Origin: Hydractinia symbiolongicarpus
Taxonomy: Eukaryota; Cnidaria; Hydrozoa; Anthoathecata; Hydractiniidae
Length of the DNA: 64,000 nucleotides
Assembly: GCF_029227915.1 (NCBI RefSeq)
Contig: NC_079888.1
Location: 13,005,001-13,069,000, forward strand
Direction: 5' to 3'
Every line of letters begins with the position of its first letter. Within the stretch, counting starts at the first letter, position 1. The position numbers and the translations under genes were made by a program. Under the pieces are notes generated by a model. It was not told the DNA's origin and did no database searches. It worked only from the letters and a program-made list of their open reading frames with translations. Of this stretch, positions 10,546 to 54,198 are shown piece after piece.

Positions 10546-12010
10546 TTGTACCTATAGCTCTTCGTGAGACAGCCAAATATACTGAACAATTATCTTACAA
10601 AAAGCTTTTAGAAGATAGAAAGGACAAACAGAAACCTGTAAACCTAGCACTGAACACACCACTTTCAAAATCAAATTGTCCTCTGTGGTTCTGCTTTACA
10701 CGTTCCTTTGTCGGCATGTCGAGGCCGCAAACACCTCGGACTGGTTTTTCAAAAAAATCAGATGTTGTGATTGGTTACTACACGCGGGCGATCAAAACAA
10801 AGTCGGTAAAAATGTTTCACATTTGATATTTAGTGCAGCCGTGACAGGATGAAAAGTCAAACACAACATAAAAACAACATGTTAAACGAGAGCATTAAAT
10901 AATAAAAAACCAACTCAAAATGGCTTAACAATCAAACTGTGCCCCATTTCCTGAGAATCTAAAAAAAGGTAATTAATTTGTATTCACAATGTGGTGTTTT
11001 TTACCTGATAAAATTAGCATAAAATAATTTTGTATTGGCTATGCTTTTTAAGTTTCAAAATTTAAGCATTCTGAAAGAAGATAATATTTAAAAAAAAAAA
11101 AAAAGAAATCTGGCCAAACAGTAACAAATAGGTAAACTAGCTTTTTGTAAAATAAATATTTTAACTTGATGTACATACTAAGAAAATTAAACAAAAATGC
11201 ACTAGGTATTCTACTTTTTATATATAATACATTATTAATTAAATTAGGCCTGGGACATTGCATTCCATGAACTATTATGCATAGTATGCAAAGGGTTAAT
11301 CAGGTGGATATGAAAAAAATCTGCTGGGTTGATTTACCTTATTCCCACTCAAAATCGCCATCGCTATGAAACAAAAAAAATTGGATGGAAAACAGTTTCG
11401 CGAGTCGAAAATTTTCTGTAATTTAGAATATGGTTTAGCTAAAAACTTTCGCGGCCAAAAGGCTAAAAAGTTTTTTCTGCGGAAGTTTCTGCCCATAAAG
11501 TAAGTCACTGTAAGTTTGCTTTAGCTCGTAATTCCACCATAGTTCACGACTTTCCTAAGAAATTAATGTTTAATTTCGTAAACAATAAAAGTAAAAACGG
11601 CTAAGCACTTTTAAATGAAATTTCAACAATTAAATACACACTAATATATACAGCAATCATGTATTCAATATATATTCAATTTAACTTTTCTTAATCATAC
11701 TTTGTGTTTTTACTTCGCGCCGACAAATGTCACCACAAATGAACGATATTTGAGGAATTAATTTGCGCTTCCTGTGTTGTCGCTTACTGTATAGTTTTCA
11801 CGGGTTTCAGTTTTTGCAGAAATTAGTACAAAAATAACATTGTTTTTTTTAATACCAGGCAGTAAAATATTTAAAAAATAAATAATTAAATTAAAATAAT
11901 TTAGTGGAAATATAATCACCAAAAATTTCTAAAATTTGAAATAAATAAAATGGGAACATTTGATACATACTTACAATGTCAACTTTGTCGTTTCAACATT
12001 CAGAAGTGCG
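10546..12010. other. No gene seen; upstream flank of P-element gene
   Basis: This should include the first exon and 5' terminal repeat of the P-type element, but neither is recognisable. It contains an A-run near 11090 and AT-rich DNA. A minus-strand frame at 11296-11508 has repeated GCGAAA.TTTTTAGC-type words that look like MITE sequence, not a gene. Confidence 0.4.
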
Positions 12011-12133
12011 GGGGGGGGGGGGGGGATATCACACTAGAACAAAACATGCTTAGTATAAAATCAAAGCATGCTTGAAGCAAGTTGCCGATAACGTCAAAGG
12101 GAGAGTTGTAAACAAAATTAAAAACGAAACTTA

Positions 12134-14107
12134 AGCCTCACCTCCACTTGAGCGTACAAGTGGTGCGACCGAGCGATCTATTGGTTTGCAAATGAGGTAT
12201 TGCGCAATAGTGATTCGCAGTCTTGCCGAAGCGACGAAACTTTCAAACGACAAAAGTAGGATTGGATTCTTCTTTTGTCGCATGGTAGTTTGTCGCTGAG
12301 TTTTCGCCAATAAAATTGCACAAAAACGTAAAAAAACAATAAGAAAATTTTTGTTTGCAAGGATAGAAATAAAGATATCTTTATTATCAAGATGATCTAT
12401 TAATCTTAATGGATATGCATTTGAAGTTTACAAACAAAAGAAACAACTACAACTTGGAGTTGGATCACTTGCAGAAGAAGCACAGCTCGAAATTCATACA
12501 GCTAGAGTTGAAGAGGAAATGGAATTACATCCTACTGCTGAAGAGAACATGGAAGTGGAGATAAAAATTGATGATGAACTTCTAATATATGAAGTGAGAA
12601 ATTACAGGTGTCTCTGGGACACAAGCACTACAGCTTTCGAAGACAACAACAAGAAATAGGAAGCCTGAAAAACGATGGCATCAAAATTAGAATATGATGG
12701 TAAGAGTTTCCTGTTTTTTCATGATATTTTCCAGCTTTTTTTTATCAATATCCAAGAAAACTTTCTATTTATTCATCTCCTGGTGCTTAGCATTTAAGAT
12801 ATTTGATCACAGTAAATCAAAATCAAAATTTTGGACACAAATTTTTGGTGTTCGGAAACACAGACAAAACAAAAAAATTGTAAATGGGAATTACATTTGT
12901 AATTTTTTCTTATATTTTTAGAATTGGAACTATCAAAGCGTTGGAAAAATCTTCGAGATTGGATGATGAGATGTATTAAGAAAATTGATCAGCAAACAAG
13001 GTCTGGGGCAAGATACAAAAGAACTCCAAGATGTCAACATTTCGATAGTTTGCTCTTCATCCGGGACAATGTTACAAATAGGGAAAAATATAGTAATTTA
13101 ACTCTTACTAAATCTACATCAGAAAATTCAGATTTCTAGACAGCAGAAGGAACCTTTTTTAATAGTGTAAATATTCCTAAAACTCCAACCAGTAGTGCCA
13201 GTAGCCACACAAAAGTAACCGTTAACAACAAGTCTGTTGGTAAATCAAAAGTTACAGCCAATGACAACTGCACAACCGTAACTATTGACGATTCAATTTT
13301 AATTAAAGAACAACTCTCCACACCAAAAATAGGTGTGGGAAAACGTAGAAAATTAGAAGAGGTAAAGACTTTTATTAACCAATCAAAGGAACAAAGTCAA
13401 AAAATCGATGATTTGATTGTAAAAGTGGCAACCTCCCTTCTTAAAGCTAAAGAATCAGTAGATGATGATGCAGATATGTTGTTTGTCAAAAGTTTAGTTC
13501 TAAACCTTCAAAGGCTTAGTCGCAAAGCCAACATGATGGTGAAAATAGGAGCTGAATTTTGTTGTTGTTGTTTCTGGTTGTGTTGTTTTGTATAATTTGA
13601 ACCTTCAAATAGGCATATGCTTGAATGTCTCATGACTTTACCTGATGTGTTTCTTAATATTAATAATACTTAATAATTACTTAATAATACTTAATAAGGT
13701 TTTATGGCTTCTCTTTTGGAAAAGAGTTTCAATAAAAACAGTGCAACGCTTTCGAACAACTTTTCGTACGTACTTGGTGACATGCGAAATATTGTAATTC
13801 ATTCTTGCCTGTTTCTCTAAGGAATAGAATTCCTCTTATAATGAACTTTCTTTGAATATTTGTAGCATCCAAAATCTTCTATTTTTAGGAGTTTAAGTAT
13901 CAACATCTTCCAATTCCATTTGATAAGGATCAATACCAGAAATCTTTTTCTTTTGTCGGCAGATATCTTTGTTTTTTGGGTACATTTACAAACTAAAAAA
14001 ATTACGCCTTTTTGTTTGCTCCATCGTGCTTGTGACGACTGGGGAGTAGAAAACGCTTCCCGGATCGCTTGATCTCTCTGCTTGTACGCTCAAGTGGAGG
14101 CGAGGCT
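12134..14107. mobile_element. PIF/Harbinger-type element carrying only a MADF-BESS protein
   Basis: The left end AGCCTCACCTCCACTTGAGC and the inverted right end (CTCAAGTGGAGGCGAGGCT) are terminal repeats of about 28 bp extending through GTACAAG. Both sides are flanked by TTA (12131-12133 and 14108-14110), the 3-bp target duplication of Harbinger elements. At 1,974 bp it has no DDE transposase, only the second, DNA-binding protein of the superfamily. Confidence 0.75.
12420..13595 (+). pseudogene. MADF-BESS protein of Harbinger element (first copy)
   Basis: Exon 1 (to about 12698, donor GTAAGA) ends in an N-terminal MADF half, LIYEVRNYRCLWDTST, with a TAG and a frameshift just after. Exon 2 starts near 12922 after an acceptor and completes the Myb/SANT-like MADF fold (LSKRWKNLRDWMMRCIK). 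An in-frame TAG lies at 13137. The C-terminus has a BESS motif (ADMLFVKSLVLNLQRLSRKA), a protein-protein interaction helix pair. In Harbinger elements this protein helps carry the transposase to the nucleus and DNA ends (known for the superfamily). Without stops it would be a full DNA-binding partner, but this copy is defective. Confidence 0.75.
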
Positions 14108-14394
14108 TTAAAATCATACATAACAAATGTTTATTTACATGTGAAGCCGGTTTTCCAATTAAAAAAATGATACGCGTATCGGAACGTATCGTATCAATGA
14201 GCATGCGCAGTTTATAAAAATCCTGAAAGACGCGTATTTAAAAGTAAACTGTGCGTGCACAAATAAAGTAGAAATCAATCCAACTTTTTCGCGTGCTACG
14301 AAGTATCAGTCAGTGAATCAGCCAATCAGCGTTCTTTTTTCGTAAAACAACCGCATTCAAATTAGCTGAGAATCCACAGCAACAACAAATACCG

Positions 14395-15605
14395 GTGGAA
14401 ACTTTTATAGATGTTCTTCATCAATCAGGGATATTTTCTAGTTGTGGACAGTCACAAATTATGCAAGAAACCTCGCAGGAAGCAGTAGCTCTTTTTACCA
14501 CCAACAACAGCACGAATGATATAGAAGAAACACAAAAAGAAGTGGAAGAAACACAAAAAGAAGTGGAAGATGATAATAAAACCAATGTGAACCTTCTTTC
14601 ATCTCGTACTGACGAAATAGGAAAATATCCTTGTATTTGGAATATATCTTCTAAAGCTCACAAGGATAAGTACAAAATAGCAGAAGCATGGAGAAGATTA
14701 TCAGCTGCTTTACAACATCCAGGTAAAAATAATGAAAATGATATTTATTGTCAAGATTTCTGTTGTAATGTACTGAAATGTAGCTAGCCAAACAAAGATG
14801 TATATAGTTGCTACAACCCTGGAGAAAAATTGTGGAAAAACTATGTAGTTTTTCAAGATTACCTCTTCCCCAGCATCAATGTTGGCTTTCCAGCCTGTAC
14901 GCATGGCTCAAACGCATTGATATTAGAGGGGAAAAGGGAGATATTAGGAAAAAAATTTAGGTTTTTGTCACTATATTTTGTCCAGGATTGTAGCTTTATT
15001 TGAACTTGTTTTACACCTAGAAAATATGCTTAACCTTGGATTCATTATATATATTTAATAAAGCATTAATCTTCCTTAATTTCTTTTAGAAACCGCACTG
15101 CAGAAAAGGTTTCTGAAATTAAAGGATAATTATCGACGATGCATAAGAAAAAGAGAACAGGCAACACGTTCTGGATCTGGTCACAAAAAATTGCCCCAGT
15201 GTGAATTTTTCAGTGAACTGTTATTTTTATATAACGTTGTATCTGGGAAACAAACTGACACCAACTTGTTTACCCCACCTCCCTCTCCGATACCGATTAA
15301 TTCCAAAAATCAGATAGATGGAATTAACTTTATGACACAACCTGACTTTGATTCTGCTAGTGCACATCAATTAAATTCTTCTGTTGTGATTCAGCCTCAC
15401 CTTCAACAAAAAAGTCCAAAAGGAAAACTGATATTGATGACTTGTTAAGGGAATCTCTTGCTGCAGATTTAAAGAAGAGCAAACAGGAGGAGGGGTTAAA
15501 ACAGATGGAGAAGCTGGATCACAATGATTCGGATGTTTTATTTTGCAAAAGTCTTGTTGAACAGTTTCGTGAACTTACAAAGCGGCAAAAAATGAAGCCA
15601 GAATA
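14395..15605 (+). pseudogene. MADF-BESS protein of Harbinger element (second copy)
   Basis: Exon 1 runs to a GTAAAA donor near 14723 and has the first MADF half (IGKYPCIWNISSKAHKD, AEAWRRLSAAL) preceded by an EETQKEV tandem duplication. Exon 2 starts after TTCTTTTAG at about 15091 with QKRFLKLKDNYRRCIRKREQ and a KKLPQCEFFSEL strand. A shift in the A-run near 15412 separates it from the BESS-like tail (SDVLFCKSLVEQFRELTK), which ends at TAA 15604-15606. The exact start is unclear; the first Met in frame is at 14461. One single-base lesion is all that breaks it, so the copy is young or the lesion is an assembly error in a homopolymer. Confidence 0.72.
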
Positions 15606-15810
15606 AAGATAATGCAAATATTTTTAGGCTATGAACATGATGATTAAGGACATGTTCAACAAAATTTTATGTTTCAATGTAAACTGGACAAAAGTAAAAA
15701 ATATATATGCAGTTCAAGTTTATTATATTTTGGATTTTTAAGTATATTAGTTATATATTAAAAAGATAGTCTTTCTGTTTTCTTGAATATAGTTTTTGTT
15801 TTGTCATTTG

Positions 15811-17070
15811 TTAAGTACTAGTCACCATAGACCACTGCCAATTTACTTGACCATCATAAGAACTGAAATAATCACGATATTTTTCTGGTATTGTTTTTGC
15901 GTCTTTTGAATAATTGTTTGACCCAGCTCTTGTTATACACTGTAGTGCATCTGTATTCCCAATTTCATTCTTCCATTCTCCCAATTTTGTAGACGTATCA
16001 CCATAACCAGATGGGACAATATCTTGAAGTTTCCGAGTAAAATTCCTTCCCTGCCATCAAAAAGTTGTGTAAAGCTATTACTGCTTTAGTGATATGTATA
16101 ACAACGTGAACTCTTGCATTTATTGGACGTCTTAAAACACAAAATCTTGAGGCTGCAATACCGAATGCATTCTCTATAGTTCTACGCGCCCTTGAAAGTC
16201 GGTAGTTAAAGATTCTTTCTTTAAGACCCAGTGTCTTTTTTAGATATGGTTTCATGAGGTTTTCCCTTAGAGGGAATGCCGCATCACCAACCAAAAAATA
16301 TGGAAAATAGGTGTTGGTACTTCTCAATTTGTCTTGCTCTGGAACATTTAGTTTATTCTCCAAAAATGCTTCTCCCATTCTACTGTTGGAAAAAACACCC
16401 CCGTCACTGTTTCGACCAACGTTACCAATATCTACCATAGTGAAGGAATAATTGGCATCACAAATAGCCATCAAGACAATAGAAAACATCTTTTTGTAAT
16501 TAAAATACAAAGAGCCTGTATTGGCAGGTGCTTGCACAACAACATGTTTTCCATCCAGCGCACCAATGCAATGCGGGAAGTTCCAGATTCTCTCAAATTC
16601 GTCAGCAATTTTTTTCCAATCTTTTTTTGACTTGGGGGGGGGGGGGGGGGGGCGCAACATATTCCTCGAGCAGTGCATTCCAGATTTCTGCGCAGGTTTC
16701 AGCTATTATTCTGCCAATAGTAGTTGGACTTATTCGATAATTTGCAGCTATTGTTGTCTGTGCATCACCAGTTGTGAGATATCTCAAAGTGAAAGAGTCT
16801 TTCACTAGGGCCTATAAATTTCCTTCTAGATGATTTTAAAATATGTGGTCCCACTTTGGAAAGAAGAATTTCAAGCTGCTGTGGATTCATTCTAAAATAT
16901 CGGAAGAAATATTCTTCATCATGCAATCTCATATCACAAACGACAAGATAATATTCTCCTTTTGCTTCTCTCTCTTGGAACAATTTTCGAACCCAAAACC
17001 TTCTTTTCTTTGACAAACGTCGCCGTAGTAAGAGAAGGATAACTGTTCTTCTACTAAGAATTTTCGCCAT
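15811..17070 (-). pseudogene. PIF/Harbinger DDE transposase (HARBI1-like)
   Basis: The ATG at 17070 begins MAKILSRRTV. A helix-turn-helix region (ISPTTIGRIIAETC) follows. The DDE_4-type nuclease has its acids in HCIGALDGKHV, YFLVGDAAFPL and RARRTIENAFG, and the tail (VIALHNFL) matches the family. The frame changes near 16800, again in a G17 run at 16636-16652, and near 16040, after which the C-terminus reads on to a TAA at 15811-15813. All catalytic acids survive. It is likely a recently dead copy, and two of the three breaks could be sequencing errors in homopolymers. It converges with the MADF-BESS gene of the same element. Confidence 0.85.
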
Positions 17071-17197
17071 GTTTGTTTAGATTTTAATGTTGCGCCAATG
17101 TTTTGTTTATGGGAAATTGAAAGTAGTAGCGTATCGTGCGCTTCGATATTAGTATTTTGCTAAGAGACGCGTATCATTTTTTTAATTGGAAAACCGG

Positions 17198-18270
17198 ATT
17201 GAGTGAAGCAGATGTTAAAATGGATGCGAGAAAGAAAATTTTTTGTTGATAAAACTCAAAACGTTTTTACGACGAAAGTATGCTGCAAGGGGAAAAAGAC
17301 ACATTCTGATTTTATAAATTTAATTTGTTTCATCGTTTTATCAGATCTAACATCATTGACTCAATCCTTGACTTTCGACCAAACTGAGTTATGTTTCGCT
17401 GTTTCAAAATCATTAAAATGTTCTTTTCACACATATCGACTAACGTTCTTGTTTGTATTTTTGACCAACGTTCTCTCTTCCTTTTACCAGTGGTAGTCTT
17501 ATTGAAATATTACTAGATGCGATTCACGACGATGATGCAGAATTTTTCATATATTGAGAATTTGAAGATACTGCTCGACTTATTATATTTAATGTTTAAT
17601 CAATATGTGTGGTTTTTTAGAATTTAGAAACACATATTTTGATTTAGACGTGTCCTTTTTATTCAACGATTATTTGAAAGGCATTTTAATAAAGCAAAAA
17701 TGCGTTCACATTAATTACAAGCTCGTGAGCTTGTATTAAAACGCAAATGTGTCCTACAAGAATGGAAATTTTTGCCTCTCTGAGCACCGACACGGGAGTC
17801 GTCGTGTGTTCGAATCTCATCTTGGTAACTATTTTTCTTTTTTCTTTTTTTAAAAAAAAGATAAGACAAGTGTTCAAAACACTTGTTTAACTAACTAGTA
17901 AATAAAGGTGTTTCCACCAAACTTTTTAAAAGTGAATGTAGGCAGAATTAACTGAATTAATGAATTTCGCAAATTTTGGGGTTTGTGGGTTTGTGGTCTT
18001 TCTTCTTCCTGTCAGTCGGTTCACCCAAGACGGACCCATCGAAAATTAAAAGTTCGAGGAATTCTCCGTTCAGGAAGGTCTCACAAATCAATTTTGAAAA
18101 ATAAGTGTGTAACAAATATTATTGCGTATCTGAATAGTAAAATATGTCGTGTCTAACTTCGTAACAAAAATCCCAATTTGATAGACAGCTTTTTGTAAAC
18201 ATTATTCGCGAGGTTGTTTGCGTATATCATACGTCTTGTTAAGCATGCTTTAAATCGTGTTTTAAATTTA
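17198..18270. other. Remainder of the outer element; no gene seen
   Basis: AT-rich DNA between the inner Harbinger element and the right outer inverted repeat. The only structured part is the tRNA-like segment near 17.7-17.8 kb. Confidence 0.4.
17700..17835 (+). repeat. Possible tRNA-derived SINE head
   Basis: GTGTTCGAATCTC matches the pol III B-box consensus and lies 3' of a short stem (CGAC..GTCG), with a T-rich tail following. A good A box is not evident and no cloverleaf can be folded, so this is at best a decayed SINE. Confidence 0.3.
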
Positions 18271-18411
18271 CAGCATGCTTTAAAATTCTAGTGTGACCCC
18301 CTCCCCCTATTATTTAAATTTAAAGTACGATCTGAGTCAGTTTCATCATCACTGAACAAAATTGCTACTTAAACAACTTTGCTATTATTCTGCAAATCAT
18401 CACAGGTTTCG

Positions 18412-50807
<32,396 letters not shown>

Positions 50808-52030
50808 TTCATATACATATGATTATAATAAACCTAGAAGAAGCAGCTTTATATATATAACAGATATTATTACTTCAATATTATACATCCCAAAAAAACA
50901 ATTTAAGACCTTAAAATGATAACAATTATAACTACTATTCTTGGATCCGGGTTAACATTATCAAATTTTGAAAAAGAAAACAAGGAACTTTTGAGAAAAT
51001 TGAGTGGCATATTTGGATTTATCAGCAAAAATTATATTATATAACATAAGTAGTTTTTCATTATATCTTACATTTTCATTTTGTTTGTCCTCCCCTCTAG
51101 CTTTTAGGATTTTACACTACACTTTTAAAAGTATAGCGCAGACCAATAAAATCATATAAATAAAATTCTTTAACAACACTTCAAATAAATGCAACGTATA
51201 AGCATCAGTGTAAAATAAGTTTAACGACATAGCTATTTTCAAGTTTTACGACTTCATGATAACAATTACATAAATATTAGGTTCCAGAATTTTTCCTGTT
51301 TCCCAGTCGTTTCCTGGTTTCCCTATCATTTCCACTTGACTTTCCAGTTTTGTGATCATTTACCCTCGTTTCCAGCCTGTTTAACTCCGTTTCCAAGCTA
51401 TTTCCCCCACTTTCTTTATAGTTTCCCCTGCGTAAAGTGCTTGCGAAATAAAAAAGCGTAAAAGCTTAATTATATACTACAAATAAAATACATGTTAGAA
51501 TTAATTTACAAATTTTTAAAGTTAAAACTGTGTTAAAAAAAATGAGGGTGAACTCAACCATAAATGTTGTCCAAACGCGAATTAAGGAATTTCTTACCTG
51601 GTGTAAGGGCGATCAAAAATAACTTGAATTTTATGTTGGGGAGGGTGTTACTATGAGAGCCAGAGTTTTACTATGCATGGAAGTCACCACCCTTACACCT
51701 TCCAAATGGAAACAAACGAGGTAAAATGGCTGTAAAAACCCTATCGCTCAGCCCTTTTGTATAAGTAGCCAATTCCTGCACATTGTCACCTAGGTAAATT
51801 TTCAAATAGTAAAATATTGCGTAGATAAAAAAACATTGATACTTATATAGATTTGCTCATTTTTTCAATATGTAAATCTAATTTATTAATAAAGATTGTT
51901 CCTGTGTAGCTACTTTATTTATTTCACAAACTTATCCAAAACGAACTACAATGTCATATAGAATGTTTCATTTAATAATTAAAGCCCCAGCTGTTCATTG
52001 ATGTCATACTGATTGCGAGTAAAATTGTAC
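50808..52030. other. Artemis upstream region: no gene seen
   Basis: This should hold the Artemis promoter and 5' untranslated region (minus strand). No TATA box or initiator stands out. 51290-51420 repeats GTTTCC about ten times at irregular spacing. Confidence 0.4.
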
Positions 52031-52385
52031 CTGCTTTTAAACATGAACGGGAAACTCGGTCCACCGAGATATCCCGCATGCCGAGATCTCAGATATTTGC
52101 GGAAGAACGCTGAAAATGGAAATCGTGTTTATATGGTGCATATTCATCTCGCCCCGGTTAAAGAGGGTGCCGCTAAGCCGCAAACGCCTGCATATATAAG
52201 GGCGAGTTCGGGCGACTTTTCGAATTAAATTGACGGTTGTCCGCCGCAACCGCCTGCACTTTCCCGAACACGCCCGAACTCGACCGGAACATTCCCGAAA
52301 TGCAACATCTTGTAACATAAACATGGCGGACGGCAGTTGAAAGAACGTGCTTGAAGAGTTTGACGATAAAGAAAACGGATGCCGA
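52030..52385. promoter_or_regulatory. CpG-rich stretch, possible promoter island
   Basis: Base composition changes abruptly to GC- and CpG-rich (CCCCGGTTAAAG, GCCGCTAAGCCGC, CGCCCGAACTCGACCGG) between AT-rich DNA and the satellite. It contains CCCGAAC/GTTCGGG inverse words and a short stem (CTCGGTCCACCGAG). It may be a promoter, or an outlying satellite edge. No transcript is evident. Confidence 0.3.
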
Positions 52386-53066
52386 CGTCGTAGTCCATTG
52401 AGACTGGAAGGAATAGACCCATGGCCGCCTGTCTGGAGGCGTATTATCACGAGATTAACGTGTAGCGCCTTTTATAAACCGTAAAAGGCAATGTTACGAA
52501 TTTTGAAAGGCTATGCAGGTTGACAGAGGTGTTCTACGGGCCTGGCGCTAGAGAAGACGCTTGGGACGTCGTAGTCCATTCAGACTGCAAGGAATAAACC
52601 GATGGCGCCTGTTTGTGCGCGTATAATCACGTGAATAACGTGCAGCGCGTTTAATAAGCCGTAGAAGGCCATGTTACTGCATTTGATAGCCTGTGCAGGT
52701 AGTTGGAGGTGTTCTATGGGCCCAGAGCTAAGGATAACGACTTGGGACGTCGTAGTCCATTGAGACTGGAAGGAATAGACCGATAGCCGCCTGTCAGAGC
52801 GCGTGAAACCACGTGATTTACGTGTAGGACCCTAATTTGGCCATAAAAGGCCATATTACAGACTTTGAAAGCCAGTGCAGGTAGTAAGAGGTGTTCTAAG
52901 AGCCTGAGGTTAAGGAGAAAAATTTGGCACAACGTAGTCGATTGAGACTGGAAGGAATACAGTGATGGCCACCTGTCTGGGTGCGTGGAACTATTGAATA
53001 GAAGAACTAAAGAATAGAACGAGGGGAGTGTTTCTGGGGACATGGAATCACGTGATTTACAGGTAG
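52385..53066. repeat. Satellite array, left block
   Basis: About four copies of a 176-184-bp unit, marked by GACGTCGTAGTCCATT..GACTGG, CGCCTGTCTGGGCG, CACGTGATTTACGTG and CCGTAAAAGGCCAT. It is the same family as the block from 54199 on. Confidence 0.93.
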
Positions 53067-53129
53067 AGATAGAGAAATGTTCCTTCTGGCACAGTCGACG
53101 TCGACCAAAGGGAATTTCCCTAAGTCATC

Positions 53130-53285
53130 TGTTAGTAACCAACACAAAATAATATGAATATGCCAATCACCAACACATAATAGTATTAATTGTAAGATAC
53201 CAGAAATATAATGCCAATAACCATCACAAAATAATATTAAATACCAATAACCAACACATAATAATAAATGTAAGATACGTGACGT
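53130..53285. repeat. Short tandem cluster, CCAATAACCAACACATAATA type
   Basis: Four imperfect copies of a roughly 35-50-base unit with AACCAACACA(A/T)AATAATATTAA and TAAGATAC words. Confidence 0.65.
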
Positions 53286-53551
53286 CATACACTAAATCAT
53301 ACAGAATATGAGCAAGGGAAATTCCTTATAATGCCAGTTACCAGAGTTCTATCAAATAAATATGACTGAGTATTGTGATGAATGAGGGATTAATCTTAAT
53401 AAATATGATAGATATGAGAAGTGTGGACGGAGGCTAATCATAAAAGAAAGGATGCTTTGCTGGCAGCACTATATCATGTGGATCACCTATAACGGTGGAT
53501 ATTGTGTTTGTGAAAATTCCTTAGTTGGAGTCCAATTTCTATAAATAAAGG

Positions 53552-54162
53552 ATGTTCATATTCTATAACGACTCCGTAGAGATAAGGACTTTTTACAGCG
53601 AACCAACAGTACTTGATATTGACTATGTCAAGCTTGAGAATATCGTACTTAGCGATCCTATACAAGCCAACAAAGGCAAGGATGAGCGCTTTGTCATTGG
53701 TTATAAATATAACAACAAGATTTCATCGCTGCTAATCATAACACCGAGAGGCCTATATAGCAATGGTGCATCCAGATACGATGATGGATCCTCCCTTACC
53801 ATGTCATTTGATATACATCAACATCCTAAATGGCTGGAAAAATATAAGTGTATCCTGGCGAAGATACAGCAATTGTATGGTAGTGAGTTCACAACCTCAT
53901 CATTGAAGAACGGTAGATACCTGCACACAAAAATTAAAGCATGGGAGGGTAAAATAAACACATATTTCTACGATCTTCCATTACCTATACGACAGAAATG
54001 TGAATGCATCTCAGTCACAAAATTATCTAGCATTTATCGGCAGAATTCTAAGCATTTTCATCCAGGTCCTTCTGGAGAAATGCAAGTATAGGCCAATGGA
54101 ATTTTCCAGGACCAGACACCTTATCGATTCCGATAACGAAGAGGAACCGTTCACTTTAGTGT
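53552..54162 (+). pseudogene. Virus/Polinton-like protein of unknown function
   Basis: From the ATG at 53552 a 179-codon frame runs to a TAG at 54089. A 1-bp shift would let it continue to an acidic tail (SDNEEEPFTLV) ending at 54162, so one late frameshift is likely. The order of short beta-strand blocks (IGYKYNNKISSLLIITPRG, then YDDGSSLTMSFDIHQHPKW, then EKYKCILAKI) recalls small conserved proteins of Polintons and nucleocytoplasmic large DNA viruses (DUF5871-type). The match is by impression only. It has no signal peptide or membrane segment. It lies alone inside the satellite insert, without other Polinton genes. Confidence 0.35.
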
Positions 54163-54198
54163 AATAAGATTGATAGATTTTGTATGCATACAAAATAA

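Larger units (their letters stand above)
14147..17197. mobile_element. PIF/Harbinger transposon with transposase and MADF-BESS genes
   Basis: CCGGTTTTCCAATTAAAAAA at 14147 is repeated in inverse at the right end, and the match extends about 31 bp to ATGATACGCGT. The element is about 3.05 kb with two convergent genes, MADF-BESS on + and DDE transposase on minus. I could not find a clean 3-bp target duplication. It sits 39 bp from the smaller Harbinger element, and the two have unrelated terminal repeats. Confidence 0.8.
12011..18308. repeat. Outer inverted-repeat pair enclosing two Harbinger elements
   Basis: The left end (G-run then ATCACACTAGAAC, with AGCATGC words) is mirrored by the right end (AGCATGCTTTAAAATTCTAG then TGTGACCCCCTCCCCC). 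Removing the two inner elements leaves roughly 1.3 kb, the size of a non-autonomous DNA transposon. Superfamily and target duplication are not determined. Confidence 0.45.
53067..54198. other. Non-satellite insert splitting the array
   Basis: The satellite stops inside a unit after GTGATTTACAGGTAGAG and resumes at GAGACTGGAAGAAATAC, so part of a unit is missing. The insert is AT-rich, starts with a small repeat cluster and carries one reading frame. No terminal repeats were found. Confidence 0.7.
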
